A DNA stretch of 64,000 bases from an uncultured Clostridia bacterium (GCA_947584595.1 CANPWP010000002.1:62001-126000); one strand, 5' to 3'; shown: positions 34,016-44,076, numbered from the stretch's first letter. Notes: generated by a model not told the origin, from the sequence alone. Made by a program: numbers and translations.

Positions 34016-35059
34016 TTACAACTTTTCTACTTCTTCAATAAGTGCACTGATTAAGTTTTCCTCGGGCACTTTTTTTATTATTTCTCCTTTTTTAAACACA
34101 AGACCCATACCGTTGCCTCCTGCTATGCCTATATCTGCCTCTTTTGCTTCTCCGGGTCCGTTTACCGCACAGCCCATTATGGCAACTTTTATATTCTTTT
34201 TACAGTCTTTAAGCCTATCTTGTGCCTCATTTGCAAGATTGATCAAATCAATTTTTGTTCTTCCGCAAGTCGGGCAGGATACAAACTGTATTCCATCTGT
34301 TTCTATATCTAAGGCTTTTAAAATATCATGGGCCGCATAAATTTCTCGTACAGGGTCGGCTGTTAAGCTGACTCGAATTGTATCGCCTATTCCCTTTACA
34401 AGCAATGCGCCGATTCCTGCGGAGGATTTTATGATCCCCATACGCTCTGTTCCTGCTTCTGTTACTCCTAAATGAAGAGGATAATCGCATTTTTCTGCCG
34501 CCAGTTCATAGGCTTTTATCATTATTCCTACTGATGATGATTTCATTGAGAGTACAATATTATCAAAATCAAATTTTTCTAAGAGTGAAGCGTGATACAA
34601 TGCGCTTTCACAAAGCGCCTGAGGTGTCGGGTGGCCGTATTTTGCAAGAATGTGTTTTTCGAGAGAACCTGAGTTCACTCCTATTCTGATTGGAATATTA
34701 TGTGCTTTACAAGCGTCCGCCACAGCTTTAACACGGCTGTCATCTCCGATATTTCCCGGGTTTATTCTGATTTTATCTATTCCTGCATTTACTGCTTCAA
34801 GCGCAAGTCTGTAATCAAAATGTATATCTGCTACGAGAGGAACAGATACTTCTTTTTTAATAGCAGGAATAAGTTTAATTGCCTCCATATTAGGAATTGC
34901 CGCACGTATAATATCACAGCCTGCATTTTCAAGCTTTTTTGACTGTTTAACGCTGTTTTCTATATCGTCGGCAGGAACATTAAGCATAGACTGAACAGAT
35001 ACCTTTGCTCCGCCGCCAATTTTAACATTTCCAGCAATTACTTGCTTTTTACTTGACAT
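34016..35059 (-). CDS. ispG: 4-hydroxy-3-methylbut-2-enyl diphosphate synthase IspG (GcpE)
   Basis: Penultimate step of the MEP isoprenoid route. N-terminal TIM barrel (VPLVADIHFDYRLAL, KIRINPGNIG) and a C-terminal 4Fe-4S domain with cysteines in FVSCPTCGRT and IMGCAVNGPGE. 347 residues. Starts 1 base after the rseP stop; with dxr and uppS nearby it makes an isoprenoid-rich operon. Confidence 0.97.
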   Translation of the reverse strand: MSSKKQVIAGNVKIGGGAKVSVQSMLNVPADDIENSVKQSKKLENAGCDIIRAAIPNMEAIKLIPAIKKEVSVPLVADIHFDYRLALEAVNAGIDKIRINPGNIGDDSRVKAVADACKAHNIPIRIGVNSGSLEKHILAKYGHPTPQALCESALYHASLLEKFDFDNIVLSMKSSSVGIMIKAYELAAEKCDYPLHLGVTEAGTERMGIIKSSAGIGALLVKGIGDTIRVSLTADPVREIYAAHDILKALDIETDGIQFVSCPTCGRTKIDLINLANEAQDRLKDCKKNIKVAIMGCAVNGPGEAKEADIGIAGGNGMGLVFKKGEIIKKVPEENLISALIEEVEKL

Positions 35060-35060
35060 A

Positions 35061-36431
35061 TTAGCCTCCGAACAACTGCCATATATCCTTAACTGATACT
35101 AACACCATAAATAACAACAATATAACAAGACCTGCGGCGTTTATATATGACTCTACTTTTCTCGGTATAGGTTTTCTGAAAATGCCTTCTATCAGCAGTA
35201 ATACAAATCTTCCGCCGTCAAGTGCAGGGAAAGGAAGCATATTAACTATGCCTAAGTTAATAGTAATAATTACCATAACCAAAATTATATTGTTTACAGC
35301 ATCCAAAAAACTTTTTTCAAGCCCTGCTGAGGCAACCTGTGAAATTGCAGATGTTATACCTACAGGACCTGAAACATCTTGTATGCCGAACTGACCTGTA
35401 ACCAATCCTGCAAGGGAAGCCCATGTCATTCTTATAACAGATACTGTCTGACCGAATGTTTCGGATATTACGGACGTAAAAGTTTTTTCTATTGGTTTTA
35501 CATAAAAATCAATTGCTATTGAGGGGTCATCTGTTTCAGGGTTTTTATATGTGAAAAAGTCTACATCTTTAAGTTCTGTCTGCTCTCCGTCTCTTATTAC
35601 GTTAATATCTGTCACATATCTCTTACGTGTGTCTTGTTCTTCAATATTAGGAACTGTAAATTCTTTTACTCCTACTTGATTATTCATCTGAGTATACGTA
35701 TCAGACATTAATTTATAGGCGTCTATCTTACTCTCAGCCTGATTAATTTTTTTACAGCCTTCTGTAATTACATCATATAAATTTTTTACCTGAGCTTCTG
35801 TAATATCATTTTTTTCATCGTTTGTTAAGGTTTGATAAAGTATTGTAAGCTCATTTGTACAGTCTTCTTTATATATTTTAAGTGAATGTCCATCAGTCTC
35901 CCGTACCTTCATTGTACCGATTGCAAAGGACAAATCACGGGAATTCCAAATATCATAATTATTTAACTTTATAATTTGGTCGCCTGACTGCAAACCTGAA
36001 TTAGCTGAGAAAGAATTGACCTGAAAATCGTCAACCGTTAATGAACTGTAGGCAGGCTGCTGAACAACTATTACGAACATTAAAATAATACCCAGAACCA
36101 TATTCATAACTGCACCAGCAATTATAACTATCATTCTTTTCCAAATTTTTGCATTATTAAACGCTCTGGGATTATCGCTGTCCTCGTCTTCTCCCTCCAT
36201 AGAGCAGTAACCGCCTATTGGAAAAAGTCTTAAAGAATATGTTGTTTCTCCTTTTGTAAAACTGAATATTTTAGGACCCATTCCGAGAGCAAATTCATTG
36301 ACCTTGATTCCGCTTTTCTTTGCAGTTAAATAATGACCGCCTTCATGAAAAAAGATTATCAGTTCAAAAAGAAGCACGCCGATTATGATCAAACCGGCTA
36401 TTGATAAAACATTTGCCAAATTGATACTCAA
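35061..36431 (-). CDS. rseP: Site-2 intramembrane metalloprotease RseP
   Basis: M50 protease that cuts membrane substrates such as anti-sigma factors. Zinc motif HEGGH at residues 29-33 in the first helix, third ligand in FPALDGGRF near 405. PDZ domain between (NSGLQSGDQIIKLNN, about 145-175) and a long extracytoplasmic insert at about 195-300. Four membrane segments. 456 residues. The start is uncertain: the frame opens with TTG at 36431, but ACGGAG lies directly against it without spacing. A natural candidate to process the RsgI-like anti-sigma factor at 17.7 kb, which is inference only. Confidence 0.93.
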   Translation of the reverse strand: MSINLANVLSIAGLIIIGVLLFELIIFFHEGGHYLTAKKSGIKVNEFALGMGPKIFSFTKGETTYSLRLFPIGGYCSMEGEDEDSDNPRAFNNAKIWKRMIVIIAGAVMNMVLGIILMFVIVVQQPAYSSLTVDDFQVNSFSANSGLQSGDQIIKLNNYDIWNSRDLSFAIGTMKVRETDGHSLKIYKEDCTNELTILYQTLTNDEKNDITEAQVKNLYDVITEGCKKINQAESKIDAYKLMSDTYTQMNNQVGVKEFTVPNIEEQDTRKRYVTDINVIRDGEQTELKDVDFFTYKNPETDDPSIAIDFYVKPIEKTFTSVISETFGQTVSVIRMTWASLAGLVTGQFGIQDVSGPVGITSAISQVASAGLEKSFLDAVNNIILVMVIITINLGIVNMLPFPALDGGRFVLLLIEGIFRKPIPRKVESYINAAGLVILLLFMVLVSVKDIWQLFGG

Positions 36432-36471
36432 CTCCGTTTTTTCTGTTTTTCACATACCTAATTTAAAATTA

Positions 36472-37623
36472 TTACATATTTATTGAATTTATTACAAACT
36501 CTCTGGCGAGTAAATCTGCCTTTAATACATCATCAAGCGTTTTAGGTTCAACAATTTTTACATTTTCAACTGATTTTTCTACCAGCTCTCCGATTTGTAA
36601 AAATGTGATTTTATCATCTCTGAAAAGTTGATTTGCCGCCTCATTTGCTCCGTTTACGATTGCAGGAGCAGTTTTTCCGATTTTCAGTGCTTTTTTGCAG
36701 GCTGACAGACATCTGAATGTTTTTTCATCAGGTTTTGCAAAGGTCATCATACCAACATCTGCTAAATCAAGCTCTTTAACAGGCGATTTAAATCTATTCG
36801 GATAAGTTATTGCATACTGAATGGGGATTCGCATATCGGGAACGCCAAGCTGCGCAATAACCGAATTATCATTATACATAATTAAAGAATGGATTATACT
36901 TTCTCTATGAATTACTACATCAATATTTTCAACCGGGACATTAAAAAGCCAATATGCTTCTATAATTTCAAGCCCTTTATTCATCATTGTAGCTGAATCT
37001 ATTGTTATTTTTGCTCCCATACTCCAGTTTGGATGATTAAGTGCCTGCGCTTTTGTTACATTTCTCAATTCTTTTTTTGTTTTTCCAAAAAAAGGTCCGC
37101 CTGAGGCTGTTAAAATTATTTTTTTAAGTGATTTATTATCAGGGGCTCCTTGTAAACACTGAAAAATTGCAGAATGTTCGCTGTCTACGGGATATAATTT
37201 TACGCAGTTTCTTTTAACTGCGTCCATTACAAGAGACCCCCCTGCAACAAGAGTCTCTTTATTTGCAAGGGCAACATCTTTTTTTGCTTTTATTGCAGAA
37301 AGTGTAGGCTTTAAGCCTACCATTCCCACAAGAGCGTTTAAAACAAGGTCGCAGTCTTCTTGGGTTGCGGCTTCAATTAAACCTTCCATACCTGATAAAA
37401 CTTTTGTATTTGTATCTTTTATATTATCACAAAGCTGCTTTGCTTTTTTTTCATCAAATACTACTGCAAGCTGAGGATTAAATTTTCTGATTTGCTGTTC
37501 TAAAAGCTTTATATTTGAATGAGCAGTCAAAGCGATAACTTTAATATTTAATTTTGAAATAACGTCAAGAGCCTGCGTACCTATTGAGCCTGTTGAGCCT
37601 AAAATTGAAATTGTACTTATCAT
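36472..37623 (-). CDS. dxr: 1-deoxy-D-xylulose 5-phosphate reductoisomerase
   Basis: First committed step of the MEP pathway. NADPH-binding ILGSTGSIGTQALDV at the N-terminus, ALANKETLVAGG, substrate and metal ligands in YPVDSEHSAIFQCLQG, TASGGPF, and HPNWSMGAKITIDSATMMNK. 383 residues. ATG follows GAGGTAG. Sits between cdsA and rseP as in most Firmicutes. Confidence 0.98.
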   Translation of the reverse strand: MISTISILGSTGSIGTQALDVISKLNIKVIALTAHSNIKLLEQQIRKFNPQLAVVFDEKKAKQLCDNIKDTNTKVLSGMEGLIEAATQEDCDLVLNALVGMVGLKPTLSAIKAKKDVALANKETLVAGGSLVMDAVKRNCVKLYPVDSEHSAIFQCLQGAPDNKSLKKIILTASGGPFFGKTKKELRNVTKAQALNHPNWSMGAKITIDSATMMNKGLEIIEAYWLFNVPVENIDVVIHRESIIHSLIMYNDNSVIAQLGVPDMRIPIQYAITYPNRFKSPVKELDLADVGMMTFAKPDEKTFRCLSACKKALKIGKTAPAIVNGANEAANQLFRDDKITFLQIGELVEKSVENVKIVEPKTLDDVLKADLLAREFVINSINM

Positions 37624-37630
37624 TTCTACC

Positions 37631-38458
37631 TCACATTATAATTGGCAAAAACTTATGTACTAAAAGTACAAGAGGTGCTGTAAAAATTACACTGTCCAGT
37701 CTGTCTAACATTCCGCCGTGACCGGGAAAAATTGAACCGTAATCTTTTATTTGACAATGACGTTTTATCAGGGAAAAGCTCAAATCACCTATTACGGAAA
37801 TTAACGAGTCTAAAATACCTATGATAAGTAAAGATATATAATTTACCTTTATGTTTCTATAAATTAAATTTTGAAATATTACACCGACTAAAAGTGAAGC
37901 AATAATGCAGAAAACTACTCCCCCGAAAAAGCCTTCTACTGTTTTTTTAGGACTTATTTTCGGACAAAGCTTATGTTTTCCAAAAAACGTGCCTGCAAAA
38001 TACGCACCTGAATCAGCCATCCAAGGTACAGCCAAAACTATAGTTAAGAAAAGAGCCATATATGACTGATTTGCTGCCATTAAATAATTAAGGCACGTCA
38101 TTCCCGAAGTAATTAAAAAAGTTCCCGTAAAGGCAAAGGATAATTCATCAAATGAAAACTTTGTAAAGTTAAGCATTAGTGATAAAAAAATCACAACAAT
38201 AAATGCAAATACAATCAGCAGTAAAAAATCAGTATGTGCAAAAATAGGCAATGCAAATGAAAAAAGTAAACAGGGTATGGAAATACCGTACTTCTTTAAA
38301 ATATTTTTTGCAGTAAGAATTTCTGTTGTCATTAAAACTGTAACAGCAGAAACCAAAAAAGTTATTACCCAAAAATTACTTGTTCCTATAAGCAAAATCA
38401 ACACAACCAGCGGTATTGCAATTACTGCTGTAATAATTCTTGTTTTCATTGATGCCAT
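37631..38458 (-). CDS. cdsA: Phosphatidate cytidylyltransferase
   Basis: Makes CDP-diacylglycerol for phospholipid synthesis. Seven to eight membrane helices; the C-terminal CTP_transf_1 signature begins ISVIGDLSFSLIKRHCQIKD and runs through FPGHGGMLDRLDSV. DSGAYFAGTFFGKHKLCPKI is the other conserved block. 275 residues. Follows uppS by 17 bases. Confidence 0.97.
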   Translation of the reverse strand: MASMKTRIITAVIAIPLVVLILLIGTSNFWVITFLVSAVTVLMTTEILTAKNILKKYGISIPCLLFSFALPIFAHTDFLLLIVFAFIVVIFLSLMLNFTKFSFDELSFAFTGTFLITSGMTCLNYLMAANQSYMALFLTIVLAVPWMADSGAYFAGTFFGKHKLCPKISPKKTVEGFFGGVVFCIIASLLVGVIFQNLIYRNIKVNYISLLIIGILDSLISVIGDLSFSLIKRHCQIKDYGSIFPGHGGMLDRLDSVIFTAPLVLLVHKFLPIIM

Positions 38459-38475
38459 ATATGTTCAAACCTTTA

Positions 38476-39216
38476 CTAAACACCGCCGAAACGACGGTTT
38501 CTTTTTGAAAAAATTTCTAACGCTTCGTCTAAATCATCTGTCGTAAAATCAGGCCAGAGCTTATTCATTATTACAAATTCGGAATAAGCACACTGCCAAA
38601 GCAGAAAGTTGGAAATTCTGTACTCTCCGCTGGGACGGATTATTAAATCGGGGTCAGGCTGTCCTGATGTATATAAATAAGATGAGATTATATCTTCCGT
38701 AATGTCATCTTCATTAAGTTCTCCAGATTTTACTTTTGAAGAAATGATTTTAACCGCTCTTACTATTTCGTCTCTGCTGCCATAGTTCATAGCTATATTA
38801 AGCACCATTCCGTCTCTGTCTTTTGAACTTTCTTCGTTTTTAACCATCAAATTTTGTAATTCGTCTGAAAACTGAGACTTATCGCCTATAAATCTTACAA
38901 CAATGCTGTCATCCTTAAAGTCAGCAAGCGCTTCTTCAAGATATGATTTGAACAAATTCATGAGTGCTGAAACCTCTTCATTGGGACGTTTCCAGTTTTC
39001 AGTTGAAAAGGCATAAACCGTTAAGTATTTCACGCCGATATTACTGCAATATCTTGTGATTTTTCGGAAGGTCTGAGCACCAGCTTTATGTCCTGCACTG
39101 CGTGGCAACATTCGCTTTTGCGCCCATCTTCCATTTCCGTCCATTATAATTCCTAAATGCAGAGGAATTTTTACCTGAAGACTTTTTTCATCGCTTTTTT
39201 TGTTAAAAAGAGACAT
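38476..39216 (-). CDS. uppS: Isoprenyl transferase (undecaprenyl diphosphate synthase)
   Basis: Cis-prenyltransferase making the C55 lipid carrier for wall synthesis. Catalytic Asp in HLGIIMDGNGRWAQKR, then HKAGAQTFRKI, YAFSTENWKRP, MNYGSRDEIVRA, and DLIIRPSGEYRISNFLLWQ. 246 residues from ATG at 39216. A longer frame reaches 39261 but would run deep into frr; GGAG is 9 bases before 39216, inside the frr end, implying coupling. Confidence 0.97.
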   Translation of the reverse strand: MSLFNKKSDEKSLQVKIPLHLGIIMDGNGRWAQKRMLPRSAGHKAGAQTFRKITRYCSNIGVKYLTVYAFSTENWKRPNEEVSALMNLFKSYLEEALADFKDDSIVVRFIGDKSQFSDELQNLMVKNEESSKDRDGMVLNIAMNYGSRDEIVRAVKIISSKVKSGELNEDDITEDIISSYLYTSGQPDPDLIIRPSGEYRISNFLLWQCAYSEFVIMNKLWPDFTTDDLDEALEIFSKRNRRFGGV

Positions 39217-39217
39217 C

Positions 39218-39772
39218 TTAAATCTCCATAATTTCTTTCTGCTTTGAAGCCGATACTTCATCTGATTTCTTTACAAATTTATCAGTCAAGTCCTGAGTTT
39301 TCTTCTCAGCCTGTTTTAAATCGTCCTCAGTAATGTCTCCGCTTTTTTTCATAGCCTTTAATTTTTCTATTGCTTCTCTGCGGACATTTCTGATTTGTAC
39401 CTTTGTATCTTCCGAAAGCTTTGATATTTCCTTAACAAGCTCTTTTCTTCTGTCTTCGGTAAGCGGCGGGAATATGATACGGATTATTTTTCCGTCGTTC
39501 TGAGGGTTGATTCCTAAATCAGATGTGAGAATTGCTCTTTCAATATCCTTAATTATTGATGCATCCCATGGCTGAATTGTTAAGGTTCTTGCTTCAGTAA
39601 CAGAAACTGACGCAACCTGACTGATTGGTGTGGGGGTTCCGTAATAATTGATCTTGATTTTATCAAGTACAGCAGGATTTGCACGACCTGCTCTAATCTG
39701 AGAATATTCATCAAGAAGATGATCTATTCTTCTTTGCATACGTTCTTCTGCTTTTTTTAGCTGTTCTTGCAT
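39218..39772 (-). CDS. frr: Ribosome recycling factor
   Basis: Splits post-termination ribosomes with EF-G. Three-helix-bundle protein of 184 residues: IRAGRANPAVLDKIKINYYG, ISQVASVSVTEARTLTIQPW, IIRIIFPPLTEDRRKELVK. ATG follows AGGAGG. Between pyrH and uppS as in Bacillus. Confidence 0.98.
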   Translation of the reverse strand: MQEQLKKAEERMQRRIDHLLDEYSQIRAGRANPAVLDKIKINYYGTPTPISQVASVSVTEARTLTIQPWDASIIKDIERAILTSDLGINPQNDGKIIRIIFPPLTEDRRKELVKEISKLSEDTKVQIRNVRREAIEKLKAMKKSGDITEDDLKQAEKKTQDLTDKFVKKSDEVSASKQKEIMEI

Positions 39773-39805
39773 AATCTGTTCCTCCTAAATAAAATGTATG
39801 TTGAT

Positions 39806-40519
39806 TTAGTCCTCTGTATTTACTAATGTGCCGATATTTTCGCCCATAGCGGCCTTATATATATTATCGGGATCGTCAATGCTGAATACCAAAATCGGAA
39901 TATCGTTATCTTTACAAAGTGATGCTGCGGTACTGTCCATTACGGCTAAGTCTTTATTAAGTACTTCATGGAATGAAAGCGAGTCAAATTTCTTTGCATT
40001 CGGATTTTTCTTGGGGTCGGAATCGTAAACGCCGTCAACCAATGTTGCTTTTAAAATGATTTCAGCTTCAATCTCTGCCGCACGCAGTGATGCTGCTGTA
40101 TCCGTACTGAAAAACGGGTTGCCTGTTCCACAGCCGAATATTACAACTCTTCCCTTTTCTAAATGTCTTATTGCTTTACCTCTGATATAAGGCTCTGCAA
40201 CGGTTCGCATTGAAATTGCCGTCTGAACTCGTACATTTACTCCAACCTGCTCAAGTGCGTCTGCAACACCTAAAGCATTTATTGCAGTTGCAAGCATCCC
40301 CATATGGTCCGCTCTTGTTCTGTCCATATTACCCGAACTTCTTCCTCTCCAAAAGTTACCTCCGCCTACAACGATTCCTACTTGTATTCCTGCTTCTACA
40401 CATTTCTTAATTGGCTTGCAGAATTCCAACACCGTATCGAAATCAATACCGCTCGTTTGCTTTCCTGCAAGTGCTTCACCTGAAAGCTTTAACAAAATTC
40501 TTTTATATTTCGGTTTCAT
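39806..40519 (-). CDS. pyrH: UMP kinase
   Basis: Phosphorylates UMP in pyrimidine synthesis; bacterial amino acid kinase fold. [63 protein letters not shown] and [20 protein letters not shown] are typical. 237 residues from ATG at 40519, six bases after GGGGTG; a GTG at 40528 lies in that site itself. Confidence 0.98.
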   Translation of the reverse strand: MKPKYKRILLKLSGEALAGKQTSGIDFDTVLEFCKPIKKCVEAGIQVGIVVGGGNFWRGRSSGNMDRTRADHMGMLATAINALGVADALEQVGVNVRVQTAISMRTVAEPYIRGKAIRHLEKGRVVIFGCGTGNPFFSTDTAASLRAAEIEAEIILKATLVDGVYDSDPKKNPNAKKFDSLSFHEVLNKDLAVMDSTAASLCKDNDIPILVFSIDDPDNIYKAAMGENIGTLVNTED

Positions 40520-40669
40520 ACATAACACCCCATAATAAATTTATAGATAATATAATAATACACTTTTTTGATGGTTTTGTAAAGGAAAAGCAGTAAGAAT
40601 GTGTATATAAAGTTAATATTTGTAAAAAATTATTTTTTATGTAGCTATAACAGCGATACAAAACACAAA

Positions 40670-40692
40670 CGGCACCGTTTTTTACGGTGCCG
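40670..40692 (-). terminator. Terminator after rpsB-tsf
   Basis: Nine-base stem CGGCACCGT/ACGGTGCCG with a 5-base T loop, 24 bases past the tsf stop; TTTGTGTTTT follows on the minus strand. Confidence 0.8.
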
Positions 40693-40715
40693 CTGAAAGT
40701 AATATTTAACTTAAA

Positions 40716-41624
40716 TCATTTTACCATACTTGCAACTTCTGCTGCAAAGTCGTCCTGACGCTTTTCGATTCCTTCGCCTTTTTCAAAACGAACAAATTTT
40801 TTGATTTTGATAGAACCGCCAAGATTCTTAGCAACTTCGTCTGTATACTGCTGAATGCTCTTTTTATTGTCTTTAACGAATTCCTGATCAAGCAAGCAGT
40901 TTTCTTTATAAAATTTTCCGATTTTACCCATAACGATTTTATCGGCAATTGCTTCAGGTTTACCCTCGTTAATAACAAGCTGTTTCATAACTTCTTTTTC
41001 ATGCTCAAGCACATCGGCAGGAACTTCATCTTTGCAGAGATACTGAGTATTAAGAGCGGCAATCTGCATTGCAACGTCTTTACCGTATGCTTCAAAGCCG
41101 TCTTTATCTGCAACATCTGTATCAAAGTTTACAAGTACGCCGATTTTGCCGCCTGCGTGAACATAAGCAACACTTGGTCCGTTAAGACGCTCAAATCTTC
41201 TGATCTGAATGTTTTCGCCAATTGTAAGAACTTTCTCCTGCAAAAGCTCTGCAACCGTCATTTCTGTTCCATCTGCCTTTAATGCAAGCAAAGCTTCAAC
41301 ATCGGCAGGATCGTTATTGAGAACTGTTAATGCACAGGTTTTTACAAAATTCTGGAAATCTGCATTTTTAGCAACAAAGTCTGTTTCTGCATTTACTTCA
41401 ATCACTACGCCAGCTGTATTATCATCGTTTGTCAGGGCGTATGCAATGCCCTCAGCAGCAACTCTGCTTGCTTTTTTAGCCTGCTTTGCAAGACCCTGCT
41501 CTCTTAAAAAGTCGAGAGCTTTATCCATATCGCCGTCAGCATTTGTGAGTGCCTTTTTGCAATCCATCATGCCGCAGCCTGTTTTTTCTCTTAATGCTTT
41601 TACATCTTGAGCTGTAAAATTCAT
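40716..41624 (-). CDS. tsf: Elongation factor Ts
   Basis: Nucleotide exchange factor for EF-Tu. N-terminal UBA-like LREKTGCGMMDCKKALTNAD, core TDFVAKNADFQNFV motif, long coiled region, and a C-terminal EQFV-type patch (DQEFVKDNKKSIQQY). 302 residues. Follows rpsB by 33 bases and ends at a terminator, so rpsB-tsf is a unit. Confidence 0.98.
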   Translation of the reverse strand: MNFTAQDVKALREKTGCGMMDCKKALTNADGDMDKALDFLREQGLAKQAKKASRVAAEGIAYALTNDDNTAGVVIEVNAETDFVAKNADFQNFVKTCALTVLNNDPADVEALLALKADGTEMTVAELLQEKVLTIGENIQIRRFERLNGPSVAYVHAGGKIGVLVNFDTDVADKDGFEAYGKDVAMQIAALNTQYLCKDEVPADVLEHEKEVMKQLVINEGKPEAIADKIVMGKIGKFYKENCLLDQEFVKDNKKSIQQYTDEVAKNLGGSIKIKKFVRFEKGEGIEKRQDDFAAEVASMVK

Positions 41625-41657
41625 ATATATCTTCCTCTCGTTATTTTTAATTAATAA

Positions 41658-42410
41658 TTATTCTGCAGCTACTTCAGTTTCTTCTGTTTCTTCTGCTTCG
41701 TTATCTTCAATTGCAGCAGCGCCTACCTGACCTTCTCTGCCTTCGATAATTGCGTCTGCCATTGCGCCTGCAATAAGTTTTACCGCACGGATAGCGTCAT
41801 CATTACCGGGAATTACATAATCAATTTCGTCAGGGTCACAGTTTGTATCTACGATAGCTACAACAGGGATTCCTAATTTTTTAGCCTCTGATACTGCGAT
41901 TTTTTCTTTTCTCGGGTCAACTATAAAGAGTGCACCCGGCATCTCTTTCATATCTTTAATACCGCCTAAGAATTTCTCAAGCTTTTCGATTTCAAGGTTT
42001 AATTTAATAACTTCTTTTTTTGGAAGTAAATCAAATGTACCGTCTTCTTCCATTGTACGAAGCTGTTTTAAACGGGCGATTCTTCTCTTAATTGTTGTGA
42101 AATTCGTAAGCATGCCGCCAAGCCATCTTGCATTTACATAGTATGCTTCCGAACGCTCAGCTTCTTCTTTAACAGAATCCTGAGCCTGTTTTTTTGTACC
42201 TACGAAAAGTACGTTTTTTCCGTCAGCTGCAACTTCTTTTATAAAGTTGTAAGCCTCATCAAGTTTCTTTACTGTTTTCTGCAAGTCGATAATATAAATA
42301 CCGTTGCGTTCTGTGAAGATGTATTCTGCCATTTTAGGATTCCATCTTCTTGTCTGGTGACCGAAGTGTACACCGGCCTCCAAAAGTTGTTTCATGGATA
42401 CTACTGCCAT
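41658..42410 (-). CDS. rpsB: Small ribosomal subunit protein uS2
   Basis: [57 protein letters not shown] and [19 protein letters not shown] are signature blocks. 250 residues with an acidic Glu-rich tail ([16 protein letters not shown]). ATG follows a very strong AAGGAGG. The roughly 150-base leader up to the hairpin at 42570 probably holds the promoter and any S2 control element; I recognise no named RNA motif there. Confidence 0.99.
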   Translation of the reverse strand: MAVVSMKQLLEAGVHFGHQTRRWNPKMAEYIFTERNGIYIIDLQKTVKKLDEAYNFIKEVAADGKNVLFVGTKKQAQDSVKEEAERSEAYYVNARWLGGMLTNFTTIKRRIARLKQLRTMEEDGTFDLLPKKEVIKLNLEIEKLEKFLGGIKDMKEMPGALFIVDPRKEKIAVSEAKKLGIPVVAIVDTNCDPDEIDYVIPGNDDAIRAVKLIAGAMADAIIEGREGQVGAAAIEDNEAEETEETEVAAE

Positions 42411-42569
42411 TTTTATTTCCTCCTTAGGTTAAAACCTCCGCTGTGCTTTTATTTTTATCAGCTATTACAAATTAAAATACTCCATATAATTTTCATATAT
42501 GCCGTACCATTTGCACCTTTCTGATAAGCATCAGCGTGCGATATGCTTCTATATAATATCACATAAGTT

Positions 42570-42600
42570 AAAAAAAATCAAGTACTTTCGTACCTGATTT
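42570..42600 (-). terminator. Terminator after the SleB-like hydrolase gene
   Basis: On the minus strand AAATCAGGTAC and GTACTTGATTT form an 11-bp stem (one G-U pair) closed by a GAAA tetraloop, running into TTTTTTAAC. Confidence 0.85.
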
Positions 42601-42613
42601 TTCATTTTGTTTA

Positions 42614-43513
42614 TTACCATTTATCAAAAAACTTTACAGAGCCGTACGATACAACGAAATTTTGTGATTCGTGCCACGGACTGCTGCAAATTTTACTTTC
42701 ATACATATAAAGAATTCTGTGCTGTACTGCCGAACCGCTTTGGTCAAATATATAGCTTACAGCATCTACTGCCGAACTGTTTGGGTTGACTGAAGTACTG
42801 CCTGAATAATTATATCTTGAAATTATTTCAGAAACAGAAGTAATTCCTTCAAGAACCATTGTATCTCTTATTGACTGGGCAATTAATGCACAGCCAGTAA
42901 AGCCGAGTGAACCGGACTCGCCCATTACAAGCTTTTCAAGTAACTTTCTGTCGCTGTCTGTAAGTATTACAGTGCCGGGTAAGTAGTTAGGGTCCGGATT
43001 ACTTATTGACAAAAGATAGTTACTGCTTGAAACACTTTCGGATACTTCCGAAATTACAGATGAACTTATTTTTTCTTCATATTGTGTAGATTCTTCAACA
43101 TCCGTTTCAGCTGACTCTGTAATTTCTTCAGTTATTTCCTCGGTTTCTGCTTCTGTTTCCTCAGTTGCAGGAGTTTCATCCGTTTTAGACTCTTCTTCTG
43201 TTTCAGGTTCAGAAGAAATTGTTGTCTCCTGCTGTGTTTCAGCTTCAGTTGTTTCTTCTACTGCCGCATTACAGTTTGATACTATTACTGCTGAAAAATC
43301 ATTTAAATCACCAAAACCTAAAGCAACTGCTTTTTGGTTTGCAATAGCTTCTACATCAGGCGCAAGAGTTGTGTTAGGCAGAACTAATGCAGCACCGATT
43401 AAAAAGAATGCCAATGAAAAAGATAATACTTTAAAATATGTTCTTTTTAGGAGCAGTATTTTATTTTTTGATTTACTTTGTACATAAATGTACTTAGTGC
43501 TTTTGCGTCTCAA
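42614..43513 (-). CDS. Membrane-anchored SleB-like cell wall hydrolase with acidic linker
   Basis: 299 residues. A Lys/Arg-rich cytoplasmic start, one membrane helix or uncleaved signal (about 28-52), and a long linker dominated by Glu, Thr and Ser (about 85-185). Then comes a C-terminal domain resembling Hydrolase_2 (SleB): KLVMGESGSLGFTGCALIAQ places a Glu where SleB has its catalytic one, and WHESQNFVVSYGSVKFF matches the end of the family. Probably cuts peptidoglycan outside the membrane, perhaps a lytic transglycosylase. The longest frame starts at 43567, but AGGGAGG lies 8 bases before TTG at 43513, so TTG is chosen. Vegetative or spore role is open. Confidence 0.7.
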   Translation of the reverse strand: MRRKSTKYIYVQSKSKNKILLLKRTYFKVLSFSLAFFLIGAALVLPNTTLAPDVEAIANQKAVALGFGDLNDFSAVIVSNCNAAVEETTEAETQQETTISSEPETEEESKTDETPATEETEAETEEITEEITESAETDVEESTQYEEKISSSVISEVSESVSSSNYLLSISNPDPNYLPGTVILTDSDRKLLEKLVMGESGSLGFTGCALIAQSIRDTMVLEGITSVSEIISRYNYSGSTSVNPNSSAVDAVSYIFDQSGSAVQHRILYMYESKICSSPWHESQNFVVSYGSVKFFDKW

Positions 43514-43683
43514 AAATTTATCCTCCCTTGATTTTGGTATGTATAAAAGGGCATTTACGTAATACATACTTCTTTCTTTAGTCGTAAAATTTTATCAAAC
43601 ACACAATTTCGACTTGTATTAAATCACAAAAATTAATAAAATGCAAATTTTTTCATTATGTTTTTTAATTCTATAAACGAACC

Positions 43684-43708
43684 AAAAAGGGGTTTTAATT
43701 CCTTTTTG
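43684..43708 (-). terminator. Possible terminator after ylmC
   Basis: Stem AAAAAGG/CCTTTTT with a 10-base loop, about 70 bases past the ylmC stop. A/T-dominated, so only moderately convincing. Confidence 0.4.
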
Positions 43709-43779
43709 AAAAAATATTTTGTAAAATATTAACAATTATTTATTTTAAAGTTCGTTAAAAACTCATAACACGCCGAATT

Positions 43780-44076
43780 TTATATTTGCGATTTTTTGTG
43801 AAAAAAATTCCTTTTTTCTCGTTTTGGTTCTTTTGAAGCAATAAAATCCACTAAAATTGTATCTTCGCCAATTAATTTTATATTCCCCCACGGAATTATA
43901 CAATCGTTTTCCCTGCCGAAAAGTCCGAAAAATCTGGCTCTCCCATATACAATCAGAGCACATAAATCGGCGGATTTTGTATTTATTTCCAAATCATCCA
44001 CAAACCCTATTCGATATCCGTTGCGCTGATTTATAACTTCTTTTCTCCTTAACTGCTGAAATGTGCATGTCCCCAT
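43780..44076 (-). CDS. YlmC/YmxH family sporulation protein (PRC-barrel)
   Basis: 98-residue protein with a PRC-barrel core: QLRRKEVINQRNGYRIGFVD at the start, ALIVYGRARFFGLFGREND in the middle, IPWGNIKLIGEDTILVD at the end. YlmC/YmxH members are under sporulation control in Clostridia and Bacillus; their molecular role is not settled. The last 20 residues are basic. ATG follows AAAGGAGGAG. Confidence 0.88.
   Translation of the reverse strand: MGTCTFQQLRRKEVINQRNGYRIGFVDDLEINTKSADLCALIVYGRARFFGLFGRENDCIIPWGNIKLIGEDTILVDFIASKEPKREKRNFFHKKSQI

Noticed and set aside
41209-41610. 133-codon plus-strand frame
   Set aside because: Antisense to tsf, which is certain; Ser/Ala-rich shadow with no ribosome binding site.
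42411-42566. Named ribosomal-protein leader RNA before rpsB
   Set aside because: Some pairing is possible, but I could not match it to a described S2 leader, so no RNA feature is claimed.
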